64,000 bases of DNA, taken from contig JAAZYR010000006.1 in NCBI GenBank assembly GCA_014239555.1, positions 62,001 through 126,000 of the forward strand, given 5' to 3'. Made by a program: the position numbers and the translations under genes. The DNA comes from Acidimicrobiales bacterium (GTDB lineage: Bacteria; Actinomycetota; Acidimicrobiia; Acidimicrobiales; Poriferisodalaceae). The notes beneath the pieces are model-generated. The model saw only the letters and a list, made by a program, of their open reading frames with translations. It was not told where the DNA came from and did not search any database. Positions 8,959 to 17,893 of this stretch are shown here, piece by piece (position 1 is the stretch's first letter; every line of letters begins with the position of its first letter).

Positions 8959-9837
8959 ATGGTTGATTACGACGAAATATTCGTTCAAGCGGACTGGCTT
9001 GAAGAACACCTGGGCGACCCTGGCGTAGCAATTTTGGATGTTCGGACCGGTTTTCGTCCTCGCCCACCGGGAGCCTCAGATTTTTTTTCCATGCGCTCCA
9101 ACTACGAGGCCGGGCACCTTGACCGCGCTCACTACCTTCATATGGTCGACGATCTCTCCGACCCACACGGCTCATTTCCGTTCACGGCTTTGGATCCGAA
9201 CCAAGTTCGTGAACTGCTAGGTGCCCTGGGCGTTTCCAACGAGCAGACTTTGGTGCTGTATGGCGGCAATGTGCCCCCTGTCGTGCATCGATGCTGGTGG
9301 ATTCTCGCCCAGGCTGGAGCGACTGATGTACGTATCCTTGATTGCAGTTATGACACTTGGGTGGATGCTGGTCGTCCGGTGACAAGCGCACCAGTTGTAG
9401 TTGACTCCAAAAGATTTGAGGGGTCCGCAAGACCCGAATGGATTGCCAGTAAAGAGATGGTCTTTGCAGCAATAGATGACCCATCTATTGGATTGGTGAA
9501 TGCCCTGACGAAAGAGCAGTTCGAAGGAAGAGGACAGTTTTATGGCAAGCCAGGGCGCATCCCCCAAAGTATTAGCGTGCCCGCTGTCGACTTGACTGAT
9601 CCAATATCGGGAGCTTTGCGAAAGCCTGACGAACTTCAAGAAGCCTTTGACAAAGCTGGCGCTAACAATTTTGACCACCTAATCACTTACTGCGGCGGCG
9701 GAATAGCAGCCAGCACCGCTTTCCTTGCTTTGAAGCTGATTGGGTGGGATCACATAGCGTTATACGACGGCTCGCTTATGGAATGGAACGATGATCCTGT
9801 CGCTCCTATTGAGGTGGGTCCGCTTGTCAATGGTTGA
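8959..9837 (+). CDS. Two-domain rhodanese-type sulfurtransferase
   Basis: 292 residues with two rhodanese modules: an inactive N-terminal one (VAILDVRTGFRP... YEAGHLDRAHYLHM) and a C-terminal catalytic one. The active-site loop is YCGGGIAAS, with the persulfide Cys near residue 236. Such proteins transfer sulfane sulfur from thiosulfate or 3-mercaptopyruvate to cyanide or thiol acceptors. TAGGAGTGG lies upstream of the ATG at 8959. The 276 nt before it (8683-8958) hold no gene I could identify. Confidence 0.9.
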   Translation: MVDYDEIFVQADWLEEHLGDPGVAILDVRTGFRPRPPGASDFFSMRSNYEAGHLDRAHYLHMVDDLSDPHGSFPFTALDPNQVRELLGALGVSNEQTLVLYGGNVPPVVHRCWWILAQAGATDVRILDCSYDTWVDAGRPVTSAPVVVDSKRFEGSARPEWIASKEMVFAAIDDPSIGLVNALTKEQFEGRGQFYGKPGRIPQSISVPAVDLTDPISGALRKPDELQEAFDKAGANNFDHLITYCGGGIAASTAFLALKLIGWDHIALYDGSLMEWNDDPVAPIEVGPLVNG

Positions 9838-9960
9838 AGCGCCCGATGTCACCCAGCCTCACGATTTGTATGCCGGAGAGCTCTGCGGAGACTCAAAAGG
9901 TTAAGCAATGTGTTGGACTGCTACAGCCGATTTAGGCTCGGCTGCTAACTGAGGGAAGGA

Positions 9961-10284
9961 ATGAATGTGATTAGTGTCGTAACTCGATGGGAAGGTAGTC
10001 CTCAAGCTATTCATGGTGTTGAGGCTGGATCACGCGCTGCGAGGTCTCAACACATGGAGTGGGGGGCGGCGAACCCTCGTCTGATGCGCCCCGTGACTGG
10101 CACCGGAGGTCTGGAAGTCGCTTTGTATGTGTGTGATTTTGACTCCATGGAGGCTTATGGGCGTTTCTGGGATCAAGTTTCCGCTAGCGACTGGTTTGTG
10201 CAGCTTCGAAAAGATGTTGCAGCCGCTCACCCGCAACTGCGTATGGCTGACCAACAGATCATGTACGACGCGATCGCCGACTGA
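9961..10284 (+). CDS. Small dimeric alpha/beta-barrel-like protein (NIPSNAP/ABM-like)
   Basis: 107 residues: MNVISVVTRWEGSPQAIHGV opening, a central strand (LEVALYVCDFDSMEAYGRFWDQ) and a final helix. The pattern is that of ferredoxin-like dimeric alpha/beta barrels such as NIPSNAP or antibiotic-biosynthesis-monooxygenase domains. The function is unknown. GAGGGAAGGA immediately precedes the ATG. It lies on the other side of the tandem repeat from a similar-sized NIPSNAP-like protein on the minus strand. Confidence 0.65.
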   Translation: MNVISVVTRWEGSPQAIHGVEAGSRAARSQHMEWGAANPRLMRPVTGTGGLEVALYVCDFDSMEAYGRFWDQVSASDWFVQLRKDVAAAHPQLRMADQQIMYDAIAD

Positions 10285-10420
10285 AAAGGTTTAGTTGACC
10301 TCTTTTTGGTGGCTGGTCGTGGCCCTGTTTTTCTTGTGCTAAAACAACTGTTGGTCGGTTGACCAGGACTTCGGTCCACCATCATTATCAACTCAAGACG
10401 AAACTGAACTTGGGAACACG

Positions 10421-10560
10421 GAAGCGAAAGCGGAAGTGGGAACACGGAAGTAGGAACACCGAAGCGAAAGCGGAAGTGGGAACACGGAAGTAGGAACACC
10501 GAAGCGAGAGCGGAAGTGGGAACACGGAAGTAGGAACACCGAAGCGAGAGCGGAAGTGGC
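10421..10560. repeat. 3.5 copies of a 40-bp tandem repeat
   Basis: The unit begins GAAGCGAAAGCGGAAGTGGG at 10421, 10461 and 10501, with a half copy at 10541-10560. Copies differ only at GAAAG/GAGAG. Within each unit GGAAGTGGGAACAC and GGAAGTAGGAACAC are near-duplicates, so the array grew from a shorter motif. The region 10285-10647 contains no credible gene; both strands' frames through the repeat are low-complexity. Confidence 0.9.
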
Positions 10561-10649
10561 GTCGACTCGAAAGGGTTTGGCAGATCAAGGGACGGGAAGA
10601 CTTGTACTGGCAACGAATGGGGTAAACCGATTCGGAAGCTTCTGGGATA

Positions 10650-10670
10650 GGCCCCCTTCGGGGGGTCTTT
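10650..10670 (+). terminator. Strong GC-rich terminator
   Basis: CCCCC-TTCG-GGGGG hairpin (flanked by GGC/GTC) followed by TCTTT. The UUCG tetraloop makes it very stable. It separates the repeat region from the convergent minus-strand gene ending at 10698. Confidence 0.75.
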
Positions 10671-10697
10671 CCGCGTCCAGGCAGATCCCGGTTAGTT

Positions 10698-11030
10698 CTA
10701 GGGCCGAGGACCCCAGGGTGCCGCTTGCATCAACTGAATTTCTTGTTGTTTTACAAGTGGCCGCAGTTGAGCCGCAAAGGCCATGAAATCCTCGTCGCTA
10801 AACAAGTTTTTCCAGAACTCGCGACGTTCAGCATCGCTTCCGAACCGCCAAATATGAATCAACTGATGCAACGGACCGGTATCTGATACGAAATAACCCA
10901 CCAGGAATTTGGAGTGACCGCCCGCCTCGAGCGCAGGCCACCCTTCGTTCGAATACAACTCGAGGACCGTGCCCATTTGACCCACCGTCACGTCGTAGGT
11001 TCGTCGTTCGTAAAGTTCTAATTGGCTCAC
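10698..11030 (-). CDS. NIPSNAP-family protein
   Basis: 110 residues from a GTG at 11030: LYERRTYDVTVGQMG opening, GYFVSDTGPLHQLIHIWRF in the middle and a WKNLF helix. This is the ferredoxin-like NIPSNAP pattern, often found beside catabolic enzymes; the biochemical role is not established. A TAAGGT box 6 nt before the GTG supports the start. Confidence 0.75.
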   Translation of the reverse strand: MSQLELYERRTYDVTVGQMGTVLELYSNEGWPALEAGGHSKFLVGYFVSDTGPLHQLIHIWRFGSDAERREFWKNLFSDEDFMAFAAQLRPLVKQQEIQLMQAAPWGPRP

Positions 11031-11042
11031 GACGCGACCTTA
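11031..11042 (-). promoter_or_regulatory. Leaderless -10 box of the NIPSNAP gene
   Basis: TAAGGT lies 6 nt before the GTG at 11030 on the minus strand. Confidence 0.6.
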
Positions 11043-11095
11043 CTTGTGGCATTCGTAGCGCGCTTCGAGGTAGCTGAGGAGTTCGCCTAAATAAT

Positions 11096-11443
11096 TCAAA
11101 GCTGCTTGAGTGCTGCGAGTAATCCTCGCGGAGCGTTGCGATAGGAAGCGATTTCGTTGGAGTCCATTACTTGGACCCAACAATTCCCGTCGAATCGAAC
11201 GATTGCCGGAAGAGAGTCAATCGCCGAAAGTTGTTCAGGGTTCGCCTCATTTTTATGCAGCAGGTCAATCGGGACGCCGAGATCCTTGCGCGCTGTCTTC
11301 CACGACGATTTCCCGAAAGGGTTCCAACCGTGGGTCAGGTCACACAAACTGCAAGATGTACTTTTTGTCAATTTTGTGCGTAAATATCGAAGTTCGCCCA
11401 TGAGCGAACTGTCAGCGTTGTAAACACCAACAAACTTGGGCAT
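11096..11443 (-). CDS. Conserved-looking hypothetical protein with CSLC motif
   Basis: 115 residues from ATG 11443 (MPKFVGVYNADSSLMGELRY). CSLCDLTHG near residue 32 and a VPIDLLHKNE strand follow a pattern I associate with an uncharacterised bacterial family of about this length with a CALCDITHG motif. The CxxC suggests a thiol or metal site. The reading frame continues upstream to 11545 but without family-like sequence. Function unknown. Confidence 0.65.
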   Translation of the reverse strand: MPKFVGVYNADSSLMGELRYLRTKLTKSTSCSLCDLTHGWNPFGKSSWKTARKDLGVPIDLLHKNEANPEQLSAIDSLPAIVRFDGNCWVQVMDSNEIASYRNAPRGLLAALKQL

Positions 11444-11620
11444 CAATTTCCCGACTCCAACCGTTCTTAGACAACAGACTTCTAGCAACCTATGGGTGTT
11501 TGAGTACGTAACCCCGTTGTTAGGCGGTATCCAAAAATGACCCAAGGATTCATCCTGAGATCCGGTGCCCGAGCTATGACTATCTCAAGCTCGATCGACT
11601 TGTGGCGGCAGACCTTGGTT

Positions 11621-11632
11621 TAGGGTTCGAGA
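11621..11632 (+). promoter_or_regulatory. Leaderless -10 box of the gene at 11633
   Basis: TAGGGT lies 6 nt before the ATG at 11633. Confidence 0.6.
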
Positions 11633-12049
11633 ATGCCTGGTGATATCGATGCGGATGCTGTGAATGAATTCGTAGCGAGTTGCTACCCCCAGCTAGGTGT
11701 TCAGTGTCTCGATGTCGGTGAGGACTTCGTGACAGCTGAATACGACCTTTCTGAGATTGAGCGACGCCCAGGGGGCTTTATATCCGGCCCAGACCAATTT
11801 CGATTAGCGGACGGCGCTCTATGGTTTTTGACTTTTGCTGCGATTGGGCGTCTAGATGAAATGACCGTAACTAGCGAGTTGTCAATTCGGTTCTTACGAC
11901 CGGCTGTCGGCGAACGACTCTTTGCACGAGCGGGCCTCGAGGCACGAAACCGGAGGAGCGTCGTGGGTTCAGTTTGGCTTTGGTGCGACGACAAAACTGA
12001 GAAAACTGTTTCTACCGCTCAGGGAACGTATTCCTTGCCTAGTAAGTAA
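11633..12049 (+). CDS. Hotdog-fold thioesterase (PaaI-like)
   Basis: 138 residues with the hotdog pattern: GGFISGPDQFRLADGALWFLTFAAIGR (central helix with the catalytic-region Asp) and a strand SELSIRFLRPAVGERLFARAGL. Family members hydrolyse acyl-CoA thioesters. It lies 79 nt upstream of the two-domain CoA-transferase on the same strand, so acyl-CoA metabolism is the likely setting. Confidence 0.75.
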   Translation: MPGDIDADAVNEFVASCYPQLGVQCLDVGEDFVTAEYDLSEIERRPGGFISGPDQFRLADGALWFLTFAAIGRLDEMTVTSELSIRFLRPAVGERLFARAGLEARNRRSVVGSVWLWCDDKTEKTVSTAQGTYSLPSK

Positions 12050-12128
12050 CGATCAAGGCACGCCGCGTGCGCTACCAAGAATGGGAAACCTGTGGTGGAC
12101 TGGGCTCGCATCGGAGAGAGGCATATAG

Positions 12129-14510
12129 GTGCTAGATCGATTTCGCATTCTTGACCTGACCGACGACCGCGGGCACTTCTGCGGAATGATTCTGGCTCAA
12201 CTCGGAGCTGAAGTTATCGCTATAGAACCTCCCGAGGGGCAGCGATCCAGAAATCACGGACCTTTCGCTAAGGGCGAAGGAGACCCAGAGAAATCCCTCT
12301 CCCATTGGGCTTATAACCGGGGCAAACATTCTTTGGTTCTTGATCTCAAAAGCGCCGAGGGATTGATACGCCTTGAAGAATTGGCAGCTACCGCCGATGC
12401 CGTGGTGGTGTCGAAGCAAGATGAACTCGATTTAGACAATCTTCGCCTGCGATATCCACATCTCGTGACGGCTTCGATATCGGGATTCGGCGCGAGTGGC
12501 CCCAAAGCAACTTGGGCGGCAAGCGACATCGTCAATACAGCGGCGAGCGGAACCATGGGAATAACAGGAGATCGCGATCGTGCACCAATTCGACTCTCCC
12601 TCCCTCAAACCTGGCATTTCGCTGCCTCAGATGCTCTTTGCGGCATCTTGTTGGCGCTAAGAGAACGTGACTCGTCGGGACTTGGACAACATATAGATAT
12701 TGCGGCACAGCACAGCTACATAATTGCCTCGCAATACCAAATGCTTTACCCCTTTGTTGACGCTCCGAGTACGCGCCGCCTGTCTGGCGGAGCAGAAATT
12801 GGACCTATCACGCTCAGAATTGTTTACGAAGCAGCCGACGGGTTCGTGTCCATAGCATTTCTTGTCGGTCCAACTGTTGGCCCCTACAACACGCGTCTTT
12901 TTGAATGGATGGACGAAGAAAGCATGTGTCCTGACGAATTCCGAGATGTGGATTGGATCGGTTTTGGCAGCCAAATTCTCTCCGATCCCGAAGCGCCAGG
13001 TGTGTTGAACCGAGGCGCGGCCGTTATCAACGAATTCACGAAAACAAAATCAAAAGCTGATCTGTTGGCTGGGGCTTTGGAACGCAACTTGTTGCTAGCC
13101 CCAATCACGACTACCCGCGAACTCCTCGACATGGACCATGCAGCTGAACGACATTTTTGGAAGCCGATTGGTGGAGTGAGATTTGCTGGACCCATCGCCC
13201 GACTATCGGCATCGACGCTGTTAACAGAAAAGGGACCACCCAAGCTCGGTGAGCACAGTTTCTCGGATCGATCAGCACCAGCAACGACACCCACCTCAGA
13301 TCTGAAACAAAGCGGTGACCCGATGAGGGGCGTCAAGGTCCTAGACATGACGTGGGCGATCGCCGGACCGTATGCATCGCGCATAATGGGTGATTTCGGT
13401 GCTGATGTTCTTCGCATCGAATCGGAAACCAAACCATGCATTATGCGCGGCGCAGGCCCCTTTGTCGGCAAAGAAGCGGGAGCTGATAACTCTCTCAGTT
13501 ATTTGACGATAAATGCATCGAAACGAAGCCTTGCTATCGACCTTAGAGACCCTCGCGCTCTGCCAATTATGGAAGAACTGGTGGAATGGGCTGACGTTTT
13601 AATTGAGTCCTATTCGGTCGGTGTTATTAGCCGAATGGGATTGGACTATGAACGCCTTAGCGCAATTAACCCAGGTCTGATCATGGTGTCGACGTCGCTG
13701 ATGGGGCAGACCGGCCCAATCCGAGAAATTTCAGGCTTTGGAAATATTGGAGCTGCAGTGGCGGGGTTCTATCCATTTGGGGGATGGCCAGATAGGCAAC
13801 CATGCGGTCCGTTCGGTGCGTACTCCGATTACATATCACCCCGACTCACACTTGCTGTGGTGCTCACCGCTCTCGAGGAACGTGAACACAAAGGACATGG
13901 TCAACATATTGATTACTCCCAAATGGAGGCGGCAGCTCAGTTGCTGAGTCCAGCCTTTCTTGATGACGAAATCAATGGGGTGGTAGGCGGGCGCATCGGC
14001 AATAAAGACGCGAACTTCGCCCCACATGGCGCATACCCGGTGAAAGGCGAAGACAGATGGATCGCTATTGCCTGCGAGAGCCAACCACAATGGGAATCTT
14101 TGAGCCGACTTTTAGGAGCGGACCACTTAACGTCCATGACAATCGAGACGCGTCGAGAGCAACAAGACCTACTTGATTCACTTATCTCGAAATGGACGAG
14201 TCATCGCGACGGGCTTGAAGCTGAGGCCAAATTGCAAGGGGCCGGAGTTCCCGCCCATCAAATTCTTTACGCCCCCGATGTGGTTGCCGACCCACAACTT
14301 CGGCACCGCAACGCGTTTAGCCAAGTAAGTCACCCTCACCACGGACAGGTCTGGGTGGAAGATTCAGCGATCCACATGTCACGCACCCCGGGATTCGCTC
14401 GTTCGGCGGCGCCCCCGGCAGGAGAACACTTATTTGAAGTGCTTACCGAAATTCTTGGACGTAATCCTGACGAAGCAGCCGACCTGATCGCAACAGGGAT
14501 ATTTAGGTGA
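12129..14510 (+). CDS. Tandem two-domain type III CoA-transferase (CaiB/BaiF fusion)
   Basis: 793 residues made of two CaiB/BaiF domains, about 1-385 and 400-793. Each opens with the CoA-site pattern (MILAQLGAEVIAIEPP; IMGDFGADVLRIES) and has an NRGKHSLVLDL / NASKRSLAIDL strand and an SGFGASGP / TSLMGQTGP loop. Type III transferases move CoA between carboxylic acids through an Asp-anchored intermediate. At the aligned position the N-half has His (IDIAAQHSY) and the C-half Glu (IDYSQMEAA). The GTG start follows GAGAGAGG. A paralogue with the same fusion is at 60339-62825. Confidence 0.85.
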   Translation: MLDRFRILDLTDDRGHFCGMILAQLGAEVIAIEPPEGQRSRNHGPFAKGEGDPEKSLSHWAYNRGKHSLVLDLKSAEGLIRLEELAATADAVVVSKQDELDLDNLRLRYPHLVTASISGFGASGPKATWAASDIVNTAASGTMGITGDRDRAPIRLSLPQTWHFAASDALCGILLALRERDSSGLGQHIDIAAQHSYIIASQYQMLYPFVDAPSTRRLSGGAEIGPITLRIVYEAADGFVSIAFLVGPTVGPYNTRLFEWMDEESMCPDEFRDVDWIGFGSQILSDPEAPGVLNRGAAVINEFTKTKSKADLLAGALERNLLLAPITTTRELLDMDHAAERHFWKPIGGVRFAGPIARLSASTLLTEKGPPKLGEHSFSDRSAPATTPTSDLKQSGDPMRGVKVLDMTWAIAGPYASRIMGDFGADVLRIESETKPCIMRGAGPFVGKEAGADNSLSYLTINASKRSLAIDLRDPRALPIMEELVEWADVLIESYSVGVISRMGLDYERLSAINPGLIMVSTSLMGQTGPIREISGFGNIGAAVAGFYPFGGWPDRQPCGPFGAYSDYISPRLTLAVVLTALEEREHKGHGQHIDYSQMEAAAQLLSPAFLDDEINGVVGGRIGNKDANFAPHGAYPVKGEDRWIAIACESQPQWESLSRLLGADHLTSMTIETRREQQDLLDSLISKWTSHRDGLEAEAKLQGAGVPAHQILYAPDVVADPQLRHRNAFSQVSHPHHGQVWVEDSAIHMSRTPGFARSAAPPAGEHLFEVLTEILGRNPDEAADLIATGIFR

Positions 14511-14644
14511 CGTGGTGAGTATGGAGTCAGTTCAGGAGCCACCTATCGCATGTATGGGCGAAGTGGCAGGATCAACGAGCGCGGTGAACGCGGTCTGCCA
14601 TAACGTGCGACCATGCGACAATCCGCTATAGGGAGGTAAACAGC

Positions 14645-15385
14645 GTGCTTGCTGAGGAATACAGGAAAGCCTTTGAAGACGCTACGACCCGTATCGCAAA
14701 TCTCGCATCGGGAGACGGCGCTCGACCCGTCCCACACATTGCCGACTGGACGTTGGCCGACGCTGTGACCCATGTGGGACTCGTATTCTCTTTTGTTGCC
14801 AAATCAGTAAGCCAGGGAGGCCCAATCGGCGATGCAGGGGTCGCAGCATGGGCAAATGATCCAGCTAATCGCCCGCACACAGCGCAACTTTCGGAGTGGT
14901 TCCAAACAACTGCCAACGAAATGATCGAATCCATATGGCAACACGACTCCAATGATGAAGTCTGGACCTCAAGCCAGAGTACGAACCAGGCACGATATTG
15001 GATGCGTCGTATGGCTCAGGAAGCAACTGTGCATCGTTGGGACATAGAAGCCGTGACAGCGAGCAATACCGCGATCAACGCAGCGGTCGCAGTTGATGGC
15101 ATCAACGAGTTCTACGACTTCTTTGTGAGTGAGCGAATGCCTACGGCGTTCGCAGGTACCGGGACGATACACCTGCATGCCACAGACGCTGACGGTGAGT
15201 GGATGATCACCCGACACAAGGACGGAATTAACGTCGAGCGCGCTCACGGAAAAGGAGATGTTGCAGCTCGAGGGTCAGCGGGCGATCTTCTGTTATTGGT
15301 ATGGAACCGCGTAGACCACTCGATTCTCGAAACCTTTGGTAATACGGACTTGCTGGAAGACCACCAACGCCTCTTGCGAGTTTAA
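14645..15385 (+). CDS. Mycothiol-dependent maleylpyruvate isomerase-family (DinB-like) protein
   Basis: 246 residues: an N-terminal four-helix DinB-like bundle (WTLADAVTHVGLV; AQEATVHRWDIEAV, whose His is a typical metal ligand) and a C-terminal SCP2-like domain (about 150-245, IHLHATDADGEW... GSAGDLLLLVWNR). This is the architecture of the actinobacterial mycothiol-dependent enzyme family, which handles thiol-assisted isomerisation or detoxification. GGGAGGT precedes the GTG start. It likely forms a unit with the CoA-transferase and cupin genes. Confidence 0.8.
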   Translation: MLAEEYRKAFEDATTRIANLASGDGARPVPHIADWTLADAVTHVGLVFSFVAKSVSQGGPIGDAGVAAWANDPANRPHTAQLSEWFQTTANEMIESIWQHDSNDEVWTSSQSTNQARYWMRRMAQEATVHRWDIEAVTASNTAINAAVAVDGINEFYDFFVSERMPTAFAGTGTIHLHATDADGEWMITRHKDGINVERAHGKGDVAARGSAGDLLLLVWNRVDHSILETFGNTDLLEDHQRLLRV

Positions 15386-15425
15386 AAGTTAATGGTGTGA
15401 TCAACTAGAGCACAGGAGGGGAATA

Positions 15426-15821
15426 ATGAAATCGACAGCAATGACGGAATTGTTATGTCAGCAACTCGCCGACGGGGAATTTGGCAAAACAGGACGCCGA
15501 TCATTTTTCGAGTACCGAGAGACCGGCCTGGGTCAACTTACCGACGGCGAATATCGCGCTCAGGTAATGCGAGCTACTGACGTTATGGAGGCAACAGGCT
15601 GGCATTATCACGAATGTGACCTGCAATTCGTATACATCCTGAATGGTTGGGTAGACCTCGAGTTTGAAGGTGGCCGCACTGAACGCGTGTCCGCCGGAGC
15701 AGCACTATCCATCCCATCTGGGATGATCCACAACGAGATTGCATGCTCGCAAGACTTCGAAGCATTAGAGGTTGTGGCGCCAGCCGAGATGGTGACAGTG
15801 CCTTGCGGACCACCCGAGTGA
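15426..15821 (+). CDS. Cupin-domain protein
   Basis: 131 residues with one cupin barrel: GWHYHECDLQFVYILNGWVDLEFEGG is motif 1 (His-x-His and a Glu/Asp region) and IPSGMIHNEIA is motif 2 with its metal-ligand His. Substrate or regulatory role unknown. A strong AGGAGGGG lies upstream of the ATG. It is 40 nt after the mycothiol-type gene. Confidence 0.8.
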   Translation: MKSTAMTELLCQQLADGEFGKTGRRSFFEYRETGLGQLTDGEYRAQVMRATDVMEATGWHYHECDLQFVYILNGWVDLEFEGGRTERVSAGAALSIPSGMIHNEIACSQDFEALEVVAPAEMVTVPCGPPE

Positions 15822-15828
15822 AAGTGGT

Positions 15829-17097
15829 TTAAGACAGATTCGCAGCAGTTACATCAATAGCTTTGCGCGCAATAGTTACCATTTGATCAATGTGATCTTC
15901 ATCAACAACAAACGGTGGCCCGAACATGATTGCATCGTCAAAGACCCCCGAACCCGACGGATAAACCCACACCCCGTCTTCAAGAGCTGCACTTGTCACA
16001 TTGTCAGCGAATGCCGCCGAACGAGGAAATGGTTCGCCGGTATCACGGTCGGCTACTAGGCCCAGTCCCTGCAACAAGCCGCGCCCCCTGATGTCCTCGA
16101 CATTGGGATGATCTCGGAATTCTTCGTCCAGTCGATCTCTCAACACGGTTCCCATTTGCGCCGCCCGCTCTACCAGGTTCTCGTCACGGAGGATCTCTAA
16201 GACCTTCATTGCCACAGCGCAACTCAGATCGTGACCAGCGAAGGTGTAGAACATCAACGCGAGGTCAGTCGCTCCGATCGGTTCGACTACATCAGCGCGG
16301 GTATACACGCCGCCAATCGGTACGTACCCCCCTCCGAGGCCCTTACCTGCCGCAATGATGTCAGGAGTGAAGTCGAGTGCACGGTGCCCCATGACACTGC
16401 CGAGTCGACCAAAGCCTGTCATCACCTCATCAGCAATGAGGAGAATGCCATGACGCGCGCAAATCTCGGAGATTTGTGGCCAGTAACCATCGGGCGGAAC
16501 GTAGGCCCCAGCTGCTGCTCCAATAACTGGTTCCCCTATAAAAGCGCTAATGGTGTGAGGACCTTCAATCTCAATAACCTTTTCTAGTTGTTCTGGGTCA
16601 TAGTGGCTTGTTTTTGGCATGACAGGCAGAGCTGATTCCAAACCCTTTCGACGCCGGTCATGCGAACCGACAGCTAACGCCCCAATAGTTGCCCCGTGGT
16701 ATGAAACGTCGCGCCCGATTACTTTGTGGCGTTCTGGACGACCGCACGCGACGTGATGTAACTGCGCCACCCGTATTGCAGCATCAACCGACTCTGATCC
16801 GCCGCTGACGAAGACACAACGCCAAGATGGGTCCGGGAGCCAGTTATCAGCAACCTCATTGACCAGTGCCACCCGAGATTCAGTGGCAAATATTGGAACG
16901 ACATAATCCAGCCGTCTCAACGCGTGGGCGGCGACCTCGGCGATTTCGGGCCGTCCGTGACCAATGTTGGAAACGATCGCGCCGCCTCCCGCATCAAGTA
17001 TTCGACGCCCACCGGCAGCCTCAAGCCACACGCCCTCGCTACTGGTCACCAACATTGGTTGGGTGCCGGGGACAAGAGGAAAGCGTGATGTATCCAT
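15829..17097 (-). CDS. Class III PLP-dependent aminotransferase
   Basis: 422 residues from ATG 17097. LLIADEVMTGFGRLG carries the PLP-ring Asp, and IIAAGKGLGGGYVPIGG contains the Schiff-base Lys (near residue 267). SGGSESVDAAIRVAQ is the phosphate-binding loop. Class III enzymes transaminate omega-amino acids or amines (beta-alanine/pyruvate, taurine, putrescine and others). The TACTCT box 6 nt upstream selects ATG 17097 over a start two codons earlier. Confidence 0.9.
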   Translation of the reverse strand: MDTSRFPLVPGTQPMLVTSSEGVWLEAAGGRRILDAGGGAIVSNIGHGRPEIAEVAAHALRRLDYVVPIFATESRVALVNEVADNWLPDPSWRCVFVSGGSESVDAAIRVAQLHHVACGRPERHKVIGRDVSYHGATIGALAVGSHDRRRKGLESALPVMPKTSHYDPEQLEKVIEIEGPHTISAFIGEPVIGAAAGAYVPPDGYWPQISEICARHGILLIADEVMTGFGRLGSVMGHRALDFTPDIIAAGKGLGGGYVPIGGVYTRADVVEPIGATDLALMFYTFAGHDLSCAVAMKVLEILRDENLVERAAQMGTVLRDRLDEEFRDHPNVEDIRGRGLLQGLGLVADRDTGEPFPRSAAFADNVTSAALEDGVWVYPSGSGVFDDAIMFGPPFVVDEDHIDQMVTIARKAIDVTAANLS

Positions 17098-17309
17098 GCA
17101 CAAAGAGTACGCCTATCCCTGAGTTCAGGGAGGGGTCGTGGTTCACTAAAAGTGTGCGTTACCTAACACGACCTCTAGTTGCTGTGCTTGTGGCCCTGTT
17201 CATTCTGGCTAATGGAGGCGGTTGGCCCGAATTAGCTATCGGAGGCGGAATTTTCGTTTTCATTGATCTGGCCTCTCGTCAAGTTCTCAAAAGTCGAAAG
17301 AGGTCGTAA
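17088..17309 (+). CDS. Hypothetical small membrane protein
   Basis: 73 residues with two hydrophobic segments (PLVAVLVALFILAN and ELAIGGGIFVFIDLA) and a basic C-terminus (RQVLKSRKRS). ATG 17088 has AGAGGA upstream but overlaps the 5' end of the divergent aminotransferase by 10 bp; a later GTG (17154) is possible. It is followed closely by another small membrane-anchored protein. Function unknown. Confidence 0.5.
   Translation: MYPCTKSTPIPEFREGSWFTKSVRYLTRPLVAVLVALFILANGGGWPELAIGGGIFVFIDLASRQVLKSRKRS
17098..17109 (-). promoter_or_regulatory. Leaderless -10 box of the class III aminotransferase
   Basis: TACTCT lies 6 nt before the ATG at 17097 on the minus strand. Confidence 0.6.
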
Positions 17310-17322
17310 TGGTGGGAAAACT

Positions 17323-17334
17323 TAGGGGCATCAA
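17323..17334 (+). promoter_or_regulatory. Weak leaderless -10 box before 17335
   Basis: TAGGGG lies 6 nt before the TTG at 17335; the last base departs from TANNNT. Confidence 0.35.
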
Positions 17335-17871
17335 TTGACACTTGACGAGATCGCAAACTGGGCTCAAATTGCGGAAGCCGCAATTCTGTCTCTCTCGATC
17401 GTGTTTATCGGTGCTGAAGCTCGCCAGACGCTGCAGCACAGTCGTACGCAATTTGGCCATGGCCTTACTGACCGCTTGTACGACAGATATTTTGCGATTT
17501 CTCGAGACCCAAGCTTCAGTCAGTTTTTGATCAAGGACTGGTCCGGCGACGACCTTCAGGGCGAAGAGTACTTCCGCGCTCTAAATCTTCTCGGCGCGGA
17601 CCTAATTGACCTTTTTGACACGTATGACGCTTGGAAAGAAGGTCTAGTTGGCAAGATGCATTTGGAAATGCGGATGCAACTGGTCAAGTTGGGCGCCTTT
17701 TTGTCCCCCGTCGGGCGAGCTACATGGGATCACTGGCGAAGTACACGCGATCAGGAATTTCGTGACTGGTTTGAAACTGAGGTGTATGGCGCGCCACTAG
17801 ACAATGAGACGTCAGAGGACGAAGATCGCCGCGACGACCTCAACCTGGTCCACGATTCGGAAAAAGACTGA
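17335..17871 (+). CDS. Hypothetical membrane-anchored protein
   Basis: 178 residues with one N-terminal hydrophobic segment (AEAAILSLSIVFIGAEA) followed by a helical soluble domain rich in aromatic and acidic residues and an acidic tail (NETSEDEDRRDD). The layout resembles small one-span proteins with a cytosolic helical domain. The TTG start is uncertain. No function recognised. Confidence 0.6.
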   Translation: MTLDEIANWAQIAEAAILSLSIVFIGAEARQTLQHSRTQFGHGLTDRLYDRYFAISRDPSFSQFLIKDWSGDDLQGEEYFRALNLLGADLIDLFDTYDAWKEGLVGKMHLEMRMQLVKLGAFLSPVGRATWDHWRSTRDQEFRDWFETEVYGAPLDNETSEDEDRRDDLNLVHDSEKD

Positions 17872-17893
17872 GTCCCAGGGAATTATCTAGAAA

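Noticed and set aside
10421..10560. CRISPR-like array
   Set aside because: The 40-bp units are contiguous with no unique spacers and no cas genes lie nearby.
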